A stretch of DNA of 64,000 nucleotides, taken from NCBI GenBank assembly GCA_905221605.1, contig CAJNDS010001691.1:116495-180494 (forward strand), in the 5' to 3' direction. Both the position numbers and the translations under genes were made by a program. Every line of letters starts with the position of its first letter. Positions within the stretch are counted from its first letter, which is position 1. The stretch is from Symbiodinium natans (Eukaryota; Sar; Dinophyceae; Suessiales; Symbiodiniaceae). Positions 1 to 9,188 of this stretch are shown here, piece after piece. The notes under the pieces were generated by a model. That model did not search any database. It saw nothing but the letters and a program-made list of their open reading frames with translations, and was not told where the DNA came from.

Positions 1-81
1 CCCTAAACCCTAAACCCGAAACCCTAAACCCTAAACCCTAAACCCTAAACCGTAAACCGTAAACCCTAAACCCTAAACCCT
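1..81 (-). repeat. CCCTAAA block at window start
   Basis: About 11 units with CCCGAAA and CCGTAAA variants. The orientation is right for a left chromosome end, but it is short and followed by the opposite orientation at 194, so it may be internal. Confidence 0.9.
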
Positions 82-193
82 GCCCCAAAAGAGGGCCCGG
101 GCCACGGAGCTGCTGGAGGCCAAGGCGGCCTCCAGAACCGAGCGCTCCTCATGGGCCTGAAAAGAAGGGGCGATGACCTCCTGAAGAAGCCCC

Positions 194-286
194 TTAGGGT
201 TTAGGGTTTAGGGTTTAGGGTTTAGGGCTTAGGGTTTAGGGTTTAGGGTTTAGGGTTTAGGGTTTAGGGTTTTAGGGTTTTAGGGT
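194..286 (+). repeat. TTTAGGG block
   Basis: About 13 units. The last ones carry an extra T (TTTTAGGG). Confidence 0.95.
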
Positions 287-440
287 CGATTGTCGGGACT
301 CTAAGGCCTTCTTACCCTGTACAGCCTCCTTAAAAGGCCCTTTGTAGGGCTTAAGATTGCAAGGCCTCATAGCCCATCATGGGCCTCCCCACGGAAGCAC
401 GTCCCATGTCCGCGCCAGGAGGCCGTGGTTTGTGTTTCTT

Positions 441-513
441 GAACCGTAAACCGAACCCTAAACCCGAAACCCTGAACCCTGAACCCTAACCCCTAAACCC
501 TAAACCCTAAACC
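441..513 (-). repeat. degenerate CCCTAAA block
   Basis: Ten or so units with CCCGAAA, CCCTGAA and CCCCTAA variants. Confidence 0.85.
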
Positions 514-878
514 AAATGCTAGGGCAGAGTTCGGCTTGAAGCAATCGGAATGATGAACCGATGACCAATGTCTCGTTCAACCCAGCTCTTCATGAACTGC
601 AATCGTCGAACGGCCCTAGAACACATAGGGGTCGATACTTACGAATACTATTCATACTATTCCCTTATACATGTCTTATAGTAACCCTCAATACCCCGTC
701 TTACAATAACCCTCAGTACATCCAACCCAAAACAATAAACCCTAAACCCTAAACCCGAAATAAGCCCGTTTACGAGCTAGACAGAAGTTGTTAAGTCTAA
801 CGCTGTGTGAGTAGATGTTCTTTGCCATTCGTTTGTTGGGACAAGAGCTGGGCCTCTGAGCCTTCGCACATTGTCCAG

Positions 879-997
879 TTAGGGTTTAGGGTTTAGGGTT
901 TAGGGTTTAGGGTTTAGTGTTTAGGGTTTAGGGTTTAGGGTTTAGGGTTTAGGGTTTAGGGTTTAGGGTTTAGGGCTTAGGGTTTGAGATTTAGGGC
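879..997 (+). repeat. TTTAGGG block
   Basis: About 16 units, one TTTAGTG. Confidence 0.95.
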
Positions 998-1438
998 TAG
1001 TGTAGATTGTCTGGCGGCTCGAGTTTGGCAACGTGTTGACGCAGGGACCTGCGGAAGGTTGGTTGGCAAGGTGATGTTTATTTCAGATGCACGGATAGCG
1101 AGGACATATCTGCGAATGTATCTCTTTGCTTCCGGCTTTCGACACGTCTTGCAGTTGCTGAGTTCCTCTTGGTTGGACATCGCTTCCAATGTTGGTAGTC
1201 GGGAAGAGCTTGATGGGTCCTTGAGCGCAGGCCGTTGGTGCTTTTGCACACGAGATTGGGGGAAGTTCTCGGGTCGTGGTTTAGCCTCTTTCTGTCCAAC
1301 TCGTCACTCCTCGATGACTTGTAACATAGTACCTACGTCGCGAATGACTCATGATGTCGGCTCGAGCTTCGCGATTGTGATCCTTGAGGCTTGTCTCGTG
1401 TCCATTTCTAATCGGCATTTTGGCCCAAACACGAAGCT

Positions 1439-1498
1439 TCAGGGTTTAGGGTTTAGGGATGTTTAGGGTTTAGGGTTTAGGGTTAGGAGTTAGGGTTT
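1439..1498 (+). repeat. degenerate TTTAGGG block
   Basis: Seven to eight units broken by ATG and AG insertions. Confidence 0.85.
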
Positions 1499-2828
1499 CC
1501 ATATAGCTTTATTGCCTGTCGACACGGAAACCCCTAGAAGTTCCCAGCCCCGCCTTGTCTCTGCGCAACGGCTTGGCCTCTACGGCGCGCTTCGTCGGCC
1601 TGCGGGAAAGAGGGCGAAGCGGAGAAAGCGGAGCCGCTGGACCAAAACCTCGGAGCCTCCCCGACTTCCCCTTTGTAGGGTTTAGAGCTCAAGGTACTGG
1701 GCTTGGTGTTCAGGCTTGCTCAAGCTAGGTTTATGAAGTTTTACACCTGGGGCTGTAGCATTTGGAGTGTAGACGTCATGCAAGGCCGCTTAACCTACTA
1801 CCTGTCCCTACTCATGCAGTGAGCCCATGCAAGCACACCCACCGATCGTGATCTGCATTTGCTGCAGCATCTCGCCGTGCACATCATTGAGCTGACGTTT
1901 TGTGACTGCCTCTGAAGGCATGCGCTTCGAACAGCGAGCACAAGCCTGATATCAATACCGCCACCCATAGTTGCAGCAACAGCTGCGGAACCAATGTCAC
2001 CAGGTCTCAACAAGCCTCAGAGTCTATACGGCGGCCCTCGACCAAGCCCCTGTGCCGAGTTGGACTTAAAGTGCAGGGTTTGGGGACTCCAGGCTCCATA
2101 GTTTGAACCTCTTGAACCAGTCCTTCTTGGGCAGAAACAAGGAGAGTTCCCAAACAGTGTGCACACACCTTGGCTTCCTTCCGACGTTGAGCCTAGGGGA
2201 TCTGATTCGATCACCTGCCGCGACGCGCACATTCTGGGGCGTAGCTCTAGCCTCGGCCCGCCGTGCAGTCTGGGTTCGGACTCCCGCCAAGGTCCCGTTT
2301 CTCAGGCAGGTTTTGAACCTCGCTTTCCTCGCCAAAAATCCCGTTCGGGCGTGCAAGGCAGGCTTCTCGGAGTCAGTACTGACCGGTACTGGTGGACTGC
2401 TGTGGTCAGAACTCGAGATGGCCCTGTAACTACCTGCTGGGGATAGGACACCAGAAGGATGAGCTGCGCAAGCCTTGAAGTGGGGGAAGCACTTTCTTGA
2501 AGATGCCATCGTAAACTCTTTATCCCTATATAGCCTAGGGGGGCTTCCTTCTGAACCTTGCAACCTGAAGAAGCGTCAACTTAAACCCCGGCGCAACAAC
2601 CTCGATCCCTCTGCCCTTAAACCTTTTTCGTACTCCCCTGAACCCAACGTCCCTGAGCCCTCCTGGCACCCATCGGCGGAAGGCTGAGCGGAGGTCCACG
2701 GACCTTACACTTCCGGCTTTCCCGCTTGTGGCTTGGTCAATGCTACATGCAGTTGCTTCTCTTGTGTCTCGCATCATGTTCAAAAACGTGTGGGAATGAC
2801 CCTGTCCACCCATGCTCTAGGGCGCTTC
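1499..2828. other. gene-free unique segment
   Basis: About 1.3 kb without telomeric blocks. The open frames overlap each other on both strands with no recognisable motif, so I call no gene. Around 2100-2700 the sequence is moderately GC-rich. Confidence 0.6.
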
Positions 2829-2863
2829 ACACACACACACCCACCCACGCACAAACGCACACA

Positions 2864-2899
<36 letters not shown>

Positions 2900-2920
2900 C
2901 ATACACGCACACACACACAC

Positions 2921-2973
<53 letters not shown>

Positions 2974-3108
2974 GAGAGAGACAGAGACAGAGACAGAGAC
3001 AGAGACAGAGACAGAGACAGAGACAGAGACAGAGACAGAGACGGAGACGGAGACAGAGAGACACAGACACAGAGACAGACACAGACACAGACACACACAC
3101 ACACACAA
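2829..3108. repeat. compound microsatellite (CA, GCAC, ACAG, GACAGA)
   Basis: About 280 bp of successive CA, ACGC, ACAG and GAGACA repeats that grade into each other. The long open frames across it are artefacts of the repeats. Confidence 0.97.
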
Positions 3109-3340
3109 AAAGGCTTTGGGGGTTTCGGATCTATAGAAGCTTATGGAGTCTTTAGTTTTCAAGGCTTAGGCTATACGGTTCAGGGCGCTGATGGCCTTCA
3201 ACTTTAGCGTTTGCTGCTTAGTACTTTAGTGTTTCAGGGTTCGCAAATCATGGTCAGTTGCAAGTCAAGGGATCAAAGTCCGAGCTCCCACCATAGGCCC
3301 GTCGCGGCCCCAGAGCTGTGCGTGCAAAGGAGGAGACGGG

Positions 3341-3365
3341 GGGGGGGGGGGGGGGGGGGGGGGGG
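3341..3365 (+). repeat. G homopolymer
   Basis: About 25 uninterrupted G. Comparable G or C runs of roughly 10-20 occur at 15888-15902, 18415-18431, 18463-18483, 22685-22703, 31069-31085, 34276-34294 (followed by about 16 A), 36058-36075, 42026-42034, 54591-54604, 55043-55056, 56432-56448 and 57005-57020. Several lie within a few bases of telomeric blocks. Confidence 0.9.
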
Positions 3366-3389
3366 ACAATAAGGGCCATTCATATGCCG

Positions 3390-3659
3390 GCCTTGCCCAA
3401 AACATGGGCATTTACGGCGTTTAGCATGTTTGGCGCTTATGGAACAAGATACGAGGTCACAAGCGCTTTCTTGCCCTTGGCGAAGATGCCCAAAACACTG
3501 GTAGTTACAGCATGTTTGCTTCTCTATACAACATTTTTGTGGAACAAGACACGCGGTCACAAGCGTTCACGCCTTTGGCGAAGATTCCCAAAACACTGGC
3601 ATTTGCAGCATTTGGTTTGCCTCTGCACACTTTTTGAGACTTTTTATACAACATAAGCA
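3390..3659. repeat. roughly 100-bp degenerate tandem repeat, three units
   Basis: Units begin near 3390, 3490 and 3590. They share CCCAAAACACTGG, ATTTACAGCATTT, GGAACAAGACACG, GGTCACAAGCG and TTGGCGAAGAT. The third unit is cut by the copia insertion at 3660. Confidence 0.75.
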
Positions 3660-3766
3660 AATCAAATCTGGTACACTTATTCGACTCAAGCCGGCTTCGG
3701 TGATTGCGTCTGATGACCCCTGAGACAAGCATATGACACTGTACATGTCCAGCAGACAATTTGACT
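3660..3766 (-). repeat. 3' LTR of the copia element
   Basis: 107 bp, no difference from 12829-12935 by eye. The pol stop codon (TGA, 3786-3788) lies only about 20 bp upstream of it, so there is almost no 3' untranslated spacer. The outer flank AGCA matches the flank beyond the other LTR. Confidence 0.92.
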
Positions 3767-3785
3767 CCGCTTTGGACTTTGCTTG

Positions 3786-6700
3786 TCAGAGGCCTCGTTG
3801 ATGAGGATTACAAAACCCGCAGGGTCTGTACTTCTTGCCCCCTTGTGCATAGATGCACTGTGGAGTGTGATACGAGTGGCCCTTCTGACGAATGGAAATA
3901 TCGTGCTCATAAGTAGTGCTTGCGGCCGGAGGAGCAGTACTCGAACTGGAGGACGCGGCAGCGGTTGTAGAAGACGAAGTAGTCGGCATAGGTGTCGAGC
4001 TCGATGGCGTAGAGGTCGTCGTAGTCGTAGTGGTTGTAGACGTTCTGGTACAAGATCTGTCGCAGCAGATAGCCACTGCTGCAGAGGTAGCTGAGATCAG
4101 CATCACCAGAATGACCAGGAAAAGGTCATGCCATCCAAAGTCTTGCGGTTGTGGCAGTGACGGTTGTGCCCTGGCAGTAGACATCAACGATGAAGCAACC
4201 AGCACATAGAACAGCTTTGACGACGTAGCCAATGCTGGGATTGCAATGAACCAGGCATCCTTCTCTTGCAGCACTGTGTCACCCGCCAGCAAGTCATCTT
4301 CTGACACTTGGGCAGCGGGCGGAAGTCGCTTCATCTCCAGGGGATGACCAGTGTTCCAGAACTTGATGACACCTGTCGTGAGCCATTCCATGAGGCAATC
4401 TGAGACCATGGGTTTCGTCAGAGCATCCGCGGTCATGCACTCGGTGGGCGTCAGAATGACCCATCTGATGCGCCCGGTGGAACGGGCTTCACGATGAGCA
4501 AGGATGTACAATCGTTGGGACTTGTCCTGAGGAAGCGCCTTGGCACCAGTACTCAACTCCCAGAAGTCTCTCGCGTCCGTGTGCATGTCGACCGGAAAGT
4601 ACACACAGCCTCTCTCTTGAGTAGCTAGAAGCTGCTGGATGGTAGGAGCTTTGCCGCCGTAAGTGATCTCGGCAAGCCGCGTGCTGACCAATGTAGCACA
4701 TTCCAGACCATTGATTGCCGCCAACGTCTCGCCATGCGAAGTTGAGTAGCTCACTCTCTTAGCCTTGTTTGATTGCATATGCAGCAGCTGGGCCTTGCCT
4801 GACAATCTTGCGCGCGCAAACTCATCGCTGGCGATCACATGGTTCTCTTTCACATCTAGGTAGTCCGCCATGAGCACCACGATCACGCCCTCCTGAGCGT
4901 AGTTCTTCGTCGAGCTTGCTGCTGAGGCATCGTGAATGCACACAATGCGGTAACTCGAGCACTCCAAGTCGCGGTACAGGATGGCAGCCTCCTTGTCACG
5001 TTGCGCTCGAAGAACCAGTTCATTTGCGTCCTTGAGATGCTTCACTTTGGCCTTGTTCATCACTGACTGCAAGGTGGACAACTCCGCGAGGAGGTCGGGA
5101 CGAGTCAACCCTGTCCACATCAGCCCGCCAATGGCTGATCTCAGAGAGGTAAGTTCAGCTGGAAGTAGATCACGATCATCTGGGTCGCCCTTGACGATTG
5201 GAATCAGCTGCAGCATGCTTACGTACTCACTCTGATCCACCTTGATGCCATCAGCAATCTTGGAGTATCGGCATTCGCAGTGGCTGAAAGGCAACGTTTG
5301 CCTGGACAACTTGCCAAACTTTGCTAGCATCTTCTGGAAGGTTTCATCCAACCACGTCCTTGCTCCTTCAACGGCCAAATCATCCACGTGAGTGGACAAG
5401 GAAGAACGTGGCCACCGTCCAGGTTGAGCATGTGGCCAAAACCAGTAGCATTCATCAAAATGTGACCGAACACCTCCAAGCTGCTTCAAGTACTTATGGA
5501 GGTAGAGCTGCCATGCCAAAGGAGCCTCACTCAAACCGTAGACAGGCTTCAGGCAGAGCAGGACGTAGGCAGGGATGTCCTCATCGGGGATCTGGAACTT
5601 TTTGCTGAGCTTGCGAAGGTGACGCCAAACATTTCGCGGCGGCACTATGGCGATCATCCTTTCCACGCACTGCATGCCCAGCTCCTTGAGTTCTCGCCAC
5701 AGGCTCTCGTAGGTCAGGCCCTTCAGGAAAGCGCCGGCGATGTCCCAGCTCTCAAGGAATTTCGTCCTGGAGTTGGAAGCTGATGTGAGGATCATTCTTT
5801 GGGACAATCTGGTTGCCGTTGATGATCTGCTGCTCAACTCATGCTTCCACGGGTCATGACATCCGCGTGCACACAATCTGCTTTTCACCATGCGTCCATT
5901 TGGCATCTTCTTCCACTTTCTCACCCATATGGCATCAATGATGGCGCAGTCCTTGCCCAAGGAGTCTCGTCGCACAGCACGGAAAGCGGACTCGTTGACA
6001 AACTGTCCGACTTCCTTCTCGTCAGCCTCGTCCACCAACGGCCAAATTGGAGCAACCTGACTCTCATCGATGTTGTCAGTTGTGGCATCGACGCGGAAGA
6101 TGTTGCCCACATTGAGATCCGCAAACCAGCCAGGAGACCTCATATGAAAGATGCCCGCGGTGGTCGCCGTAGACACCGAAGGGTCGTAGTCAATGATGTC
6201 GGGCGGATCGTCCTGAGCAATGTCGATGATGTGCTGCCTTTGATGCATCATGAGAAAGGTTTGCGACATATGTTCCGAAGGTGGTGTGGTGAAGGAAGTT
6301 CTCTGACGCTTGGTTTCAGGCCCGATGACAACAGTCCTTGACTCGGGCCCTTCACGCTTGTTGTCCGCAGGGTCCACTTCCATTTTGCCGTCGTCGTTGC
6401 TGGCGCCATCTGGCATTCGGCGCTCCTGAGGATCATGTCGCACAAACGGTGACTCCTCCATCGGAACGCCTTTGGGTGACCATGTCTCAGACGGAGGTTG
6501 CACGAAGTCGGAAACGTAGCTGTAGAAGTAGATGTAGCACATCTCCTCTCGCCCCGCGACACGGAAAGCCACCGTTGACATGTCGTTGCCCGAGGGGTTG
6601 TCGATGATGGACATCTGCACCGTGTTCTTGCGCCATGCAATCAGTGTGCCGGTGGTTCTGGCCGGCGTAACCATTTTCTTTAGTCCAACACCGACACGAA

Positions 6701-9188
6701 TTCCGTGACATGGTTTGGCAGTCAAGAACTGTGCAGCGGAGACAATGTCATTGAAGATGGCCTTCTGCTGTGCTTCACCAAGTGACCGTGGCAGTTTCAC
6801 CCATTTGTCGCGGTTGTTCTTCAAGTGGCCGTAGGTATCGATGCGGAAAGGTACACAAGCTTCCACGCTCTCCATGAGTCGTCGCAAAGCAACCCATGAG
6901 TCAAACTCTTGCCGCTTCCTGTCCTGCACGTTTCCATGGAAGTCGTTGTAGTAGGTACCGCGGAAGATCCTGAGATTACGCATCGGTATCAAGTATGGCC
7001 TTCCTTGGTACTCCACGATGGCAGAGCCGTTGTCCTGCAGCTTCAGGAGAAGACCTGGTCCACGCCAACCAAGTCCATCAGCATCTTCACGATGAAATTC
7101 AATCTCGGTGACACCTGGCTGCATGTTCTCGATTGGTAGACGCTGAGGTCGAGTGTGTCCTGCCCTCGCAATACGGTCCTCAGCGATGGACTGAGCTGCA
7201 GCAGTGAGAGCCAGTTGCCGTAGTCGAAGAGCTCGCTCGTAGACCGTAGGATTCACCTGGTCGGCCCCAGTGAACGCCTGTATTCCCGGAGCGTCGATGT
7301 CGTAGTAGGGCATCGGAAGCGTTCCAGTCACCATCATGTGAGGCGAGTAGCCACCGATGTTGATTGTGGCGTTCTGAGCGAAACTGGCCTCTGCTGCTAT
7401 GTCGCCGAGATCACAGTCTAGCCCTTGACGTTCAGCTTCAGCCCGTAGCTTAAGCATGCAAATCTTCGCCAAGTCAACGTGCTTCTCCACCAGACCGGTG
7501 GTCGTGTGCTCGCCTTGAGCACGCCCACGTGTGGTGCCTGCGGGCGCTCTCTGGATGTTCAGCCGTTCAAGCTCAGCAGCTGCCTCGTGGGACATAAGGC
7601 ACGACTCCTGATCGGAAATCAGCTTGCGCATGGGACCAAAGTAGCGCAACCAGTGCTGGAGGATCGCATGCAGAGCTGCTTGAAGGTCTCGGCCAGGAAC
7701 CTTGATGATCGTCTTGTACCTGGTCGCAACGTCGATCAAGATCATGAACCATTGGTCCCAGAGCTGGAAATAGTCCGCTTGGACCTCGACATTAAACGAT
7801 CCTGGATGACTTGTCTTGACCACAGGCTTGCTCTTCAGTCTGCTGTATCGTCTGCAGATTCCACAGCTTGCGATCGTCTCAGGCACCATCTTCAGCACTT
7901 CGCTGGGCATTCCTGCTCGGCTGAGCAATGACTGAAGGTCACTGGCATTCGCGTGCCAAAATCTCTCGTGAAGTCCCAAAATCAATCTTTTGGCCTGATC
8001 TGGATCCGACCTGGCCAACCTGGGCAGCCTGACCAACACACGGCGGAAATCGAAGTTGGTTCTCCTGGGCGGATCGAGCACACCACCATCCTCGGCCCCT
8101 GCCTGCTCAGCATGTTCAGCTTCCTCCTGAGTCTCCTCGGCATCGAGCTCGTCCTGACGGCTATCAGCTGCTCGCGCAACAGGATCTTCAGGAGGTTCTG
8201 GGTCATCATCAACAACACGAATGGTGAACTCAGTCGTGCCGGTCCAGCGGCCTTGTTCCAGAGCCGCCCTCGAACTCTCCCGTGATGTCCATTCATCCTT
8301 GATGACCACCTTGGGACCTGGAGAGTCGAAAGGAATGGCGACGGTGGTCCGTGTAGCCTCGAGCTCCTCAATGGAGAGGGGCCCTTCATCTTCTCGAGGA
8401 GTGAACATTGCAACTCGCGGTTGTGGATGATGTCTTGTTGCCCGGCCGCGGGCCTTGTCGATCTCCCAGTAGTCGCGGTCCTTGGGTGAAGAGCCGAAGA
8501 TTGCTATGACCCATTCTTCGCTGTAGACCTTTGCCTTCAGCTGGCTGTCGGTGAAGGTGCGCAGGTCCTCGATCGTCTTCATCGTCCATGCCTTTACGTC
8601 GCCCTTTATGATCATCCTCAAAGGTGCCGAATCTGTTCGAAGGAAAGGCATAGGAAGAGGAAGCGTCTCACAGTGAAGAGAAGTGCTCACACCCTTGACT
8701 GTCATGAGCCTCGCCAGAATCTTTCGTAACACAGCCAGATGCACAGGGTCCTGACTCCAATGGTTGTGCTTGCCCTTCTTCGCAGAGATAATGTTGACAC
8801 TGTCGTTGACCAGTTCCAGGAGGAGGCTCTTGAGCATCAGTGTATCCACCGCAGTGAGCTGAACCTCTGGAGGCAACTGCAACTTTACTTCGTCCAGGTT
8901 CTGTTTCTTAAGAGCTCGTTGTTTGAACTCATCCATAAGTTGCGGCAATGGCGTGACCACCGCTGTTCGGACTGGAGGTTGAGGTTGCGGTTCATCAGGA
9001 GATTCACGGCTTGAAGAGGCTCGGGCGTTCGGTGTGGGCAAGGAACTGGCATGTCGGCATTCTCGTGGAACCAGAGTGTGTTCCGTTCCGGGAGGTGCGT
9101 TTCGCCCTTGCGCACATTCCGGGCACTTGTACCCGATGAAGCTCGCACTATCATGTCTGGCCACAAACTTCTTGATGTCCTTGACCAT
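3786..9188 (-). CDS. pol: copia Pol: integrase, reverse transcriptase, RNase H, membrane/Cys tail
   Basis: 1,800 residues from the first ATG. The frame is open upstream and overlaps gag by at least 304 bp in the -1 phase, so the real product is probably a Gag-Pol fusion and this ATG may not be used. The integrase zinc site is H407, H412, C442 and C445, and its catalytic triad is D472 (QADYF), D526 (ISDQES) and E568 (GLVEKH). The copia-type RT has WDIAGAFLKG (about 1148-1157), KPVYGLSEAPLAW (about 1214-1226) and the catalytic HVDDL (about 1267-1271). RNase H has D1420 (HDASAA), E1487 (SHGETLAA) and D1538 (MHTDARDF). After RNase H come two hydrophobic helices (about 1645-1669 and 1686-1708), a Ser/Thr-rich linker (about 1711-1758) and a Cys/His cluster (H1773, C1777, C1789, C1792). 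No internal stop is present. That C-terminal extension is not a standard copia part. Confidence 0.93.
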   Translation of the reverse strand: MVKDIKKFVARHDSASFIGYKCPECAQGRNAPPGTEHTLVPRECRHASSLPTPNARASSSRESPDEPQPQPPVRTAVVTPLPQLMDEFKQRALKKQNLDEVKLQLPPEVQLTAVDTLMLKSLLLELVNDSVNIISAKKGKHNHWSQDPVHLAVLRKILARLMTVKGVSTSLHCETLPLPMPFLRTDSAPLRMIIKGDVKAWTMKTIEDLRTFTDSQLKAKVYSEEWVIAIFGSSPKDRDYWEIDKARGRATRHHPQPRVAMFTPREDEGPLSIEELEATRTTVAIPFDSPGPKVVIKDEWTSRESSRAALEQGRWTGTTEFTIRVVDDDPEPPEDPVARAADSRQDELDAEETQEEAEHAEQAGAEDGGVLDPPRRTNFDFRRVLVRLPRLARSDPDQAKRLILGLHERFWHANASDLQSLLSRAGMPSEVLKMVPETIASCGICRRYSRLKSKPVVKTSHPGSFNVEVQADYFQLWDQWFMILIDVATRYKTIIKVPGRDLQAALHAILQHWLRYFGPMRKLISDQESCLMSHEAAAELERLNIQRAPAGTTRGRAQGEHTTTGLVEKHVDLAKICMLKLRAEAERQGLDCDLGDIAAEASFAQNATINIGGYSPHMMVTGTLPMPYYDIDAPGIQAFTGADQVNPTVYERALRLRQLALTAAAQSIAEDRIARAGHTRPQRLPIENMQPGVTEIEFHREDADGLGWRGPGLLLKLQDNGSAIVEYQGRPYLIPMRNLRIFRGTYYNDFHGNVQDRKRQEFDSWVALRRLMESVEACVPFRIDTYGHLKNNRDKWVKLPRSLGEAQQKAIFNDIVSAAQFLTAKPCHGIRVGVGLKKMVTPARTTGTLIAWRKNTVQMSIIDNPSGNDMSTVAFRVAGREEMCYIYFYSYVSDFVQPPSETWSPKGVPMEESPFVRHDPQERRMPDGASNDDGKMEVDPADNKREGPESRTVVIGPETKRQRTSFTTPPSEHMSQTFLMMHQRQHIIDIAQDDPPDIIDYDPSVSTATTAGIFHMRSPGWFADLNVGNIFRVDATTDNIDESQVAPIWPLVDEADEKEVGQFVNESAFRAVRRDSLGKDCAIIDAIWVRKWKKMPNGRMVKSRLCARGCHDPWKHELSSRSSTATRLSQRMILTSASNSRTKFLESWDIAGAFLKGLTYESLWRELKELGMQCVERMIAIVPPRNVWRHLRKLSKKFQIPDEDIPAYVLLCLKPVYGLSEAPLAWQLYLHKYLKQLGGVRSHFDECYWFWPHAQPGRWPRSSLSTHVDDLAVEGARTWLDETFQKMLAKFGKLSRQTLPFSHCECRYSKIADGIKVDQSEYVSMLQLIPIVKGDPDDRDLLPAELTSLRSAIGGLMWTGLTRPDLLAELSTLQSVMNKAKVKHLKDANELVLRAQRDKEAAILYRDLECSSYRIVCIHDASAASSTKNYAQEGVIVVLMADYLDVKENHVIASDEFARARLSGKAQLLHMQSNKAKRVSYSTSHGETLAAINGLECATLVSTRLAEITYGGKAPTIQQLLATQERGCVYFPVDMHTDARDFWELSTGAKALPQDKSQRLYILAHREARSTGRIRWVILTPTECMTADALTKPMVSDCLMEWLTTGVIKFWNTGHPLEMKRLPPAAQVSEDDLLAGDTVLQEKDAWFIAIPALATSSKLFYVLVASSLMSTARAQPSLPQPQDFGWHDLFLVILVMLISATSAAVAICCDRSCTRTSTTTTTTTTSTPSSSTPMPTTSSSTTAAASSSSSTAPPAASTTYEHDISIRQKGHSYHTPQCIYAQGGKKYRPCGFCNPHQRGL

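Noticed and set aside
1-81. True chromosome end
   Set aside because: The orientation fits, but the tract is short and degenerate and similar blocks occur throughout, so the window edge alone is not evidence.
984-1466. 160-codon plus-strand frame between telomeric blocks
   Set aside because: It starts and ends inside telomeric repeats and has no motif.
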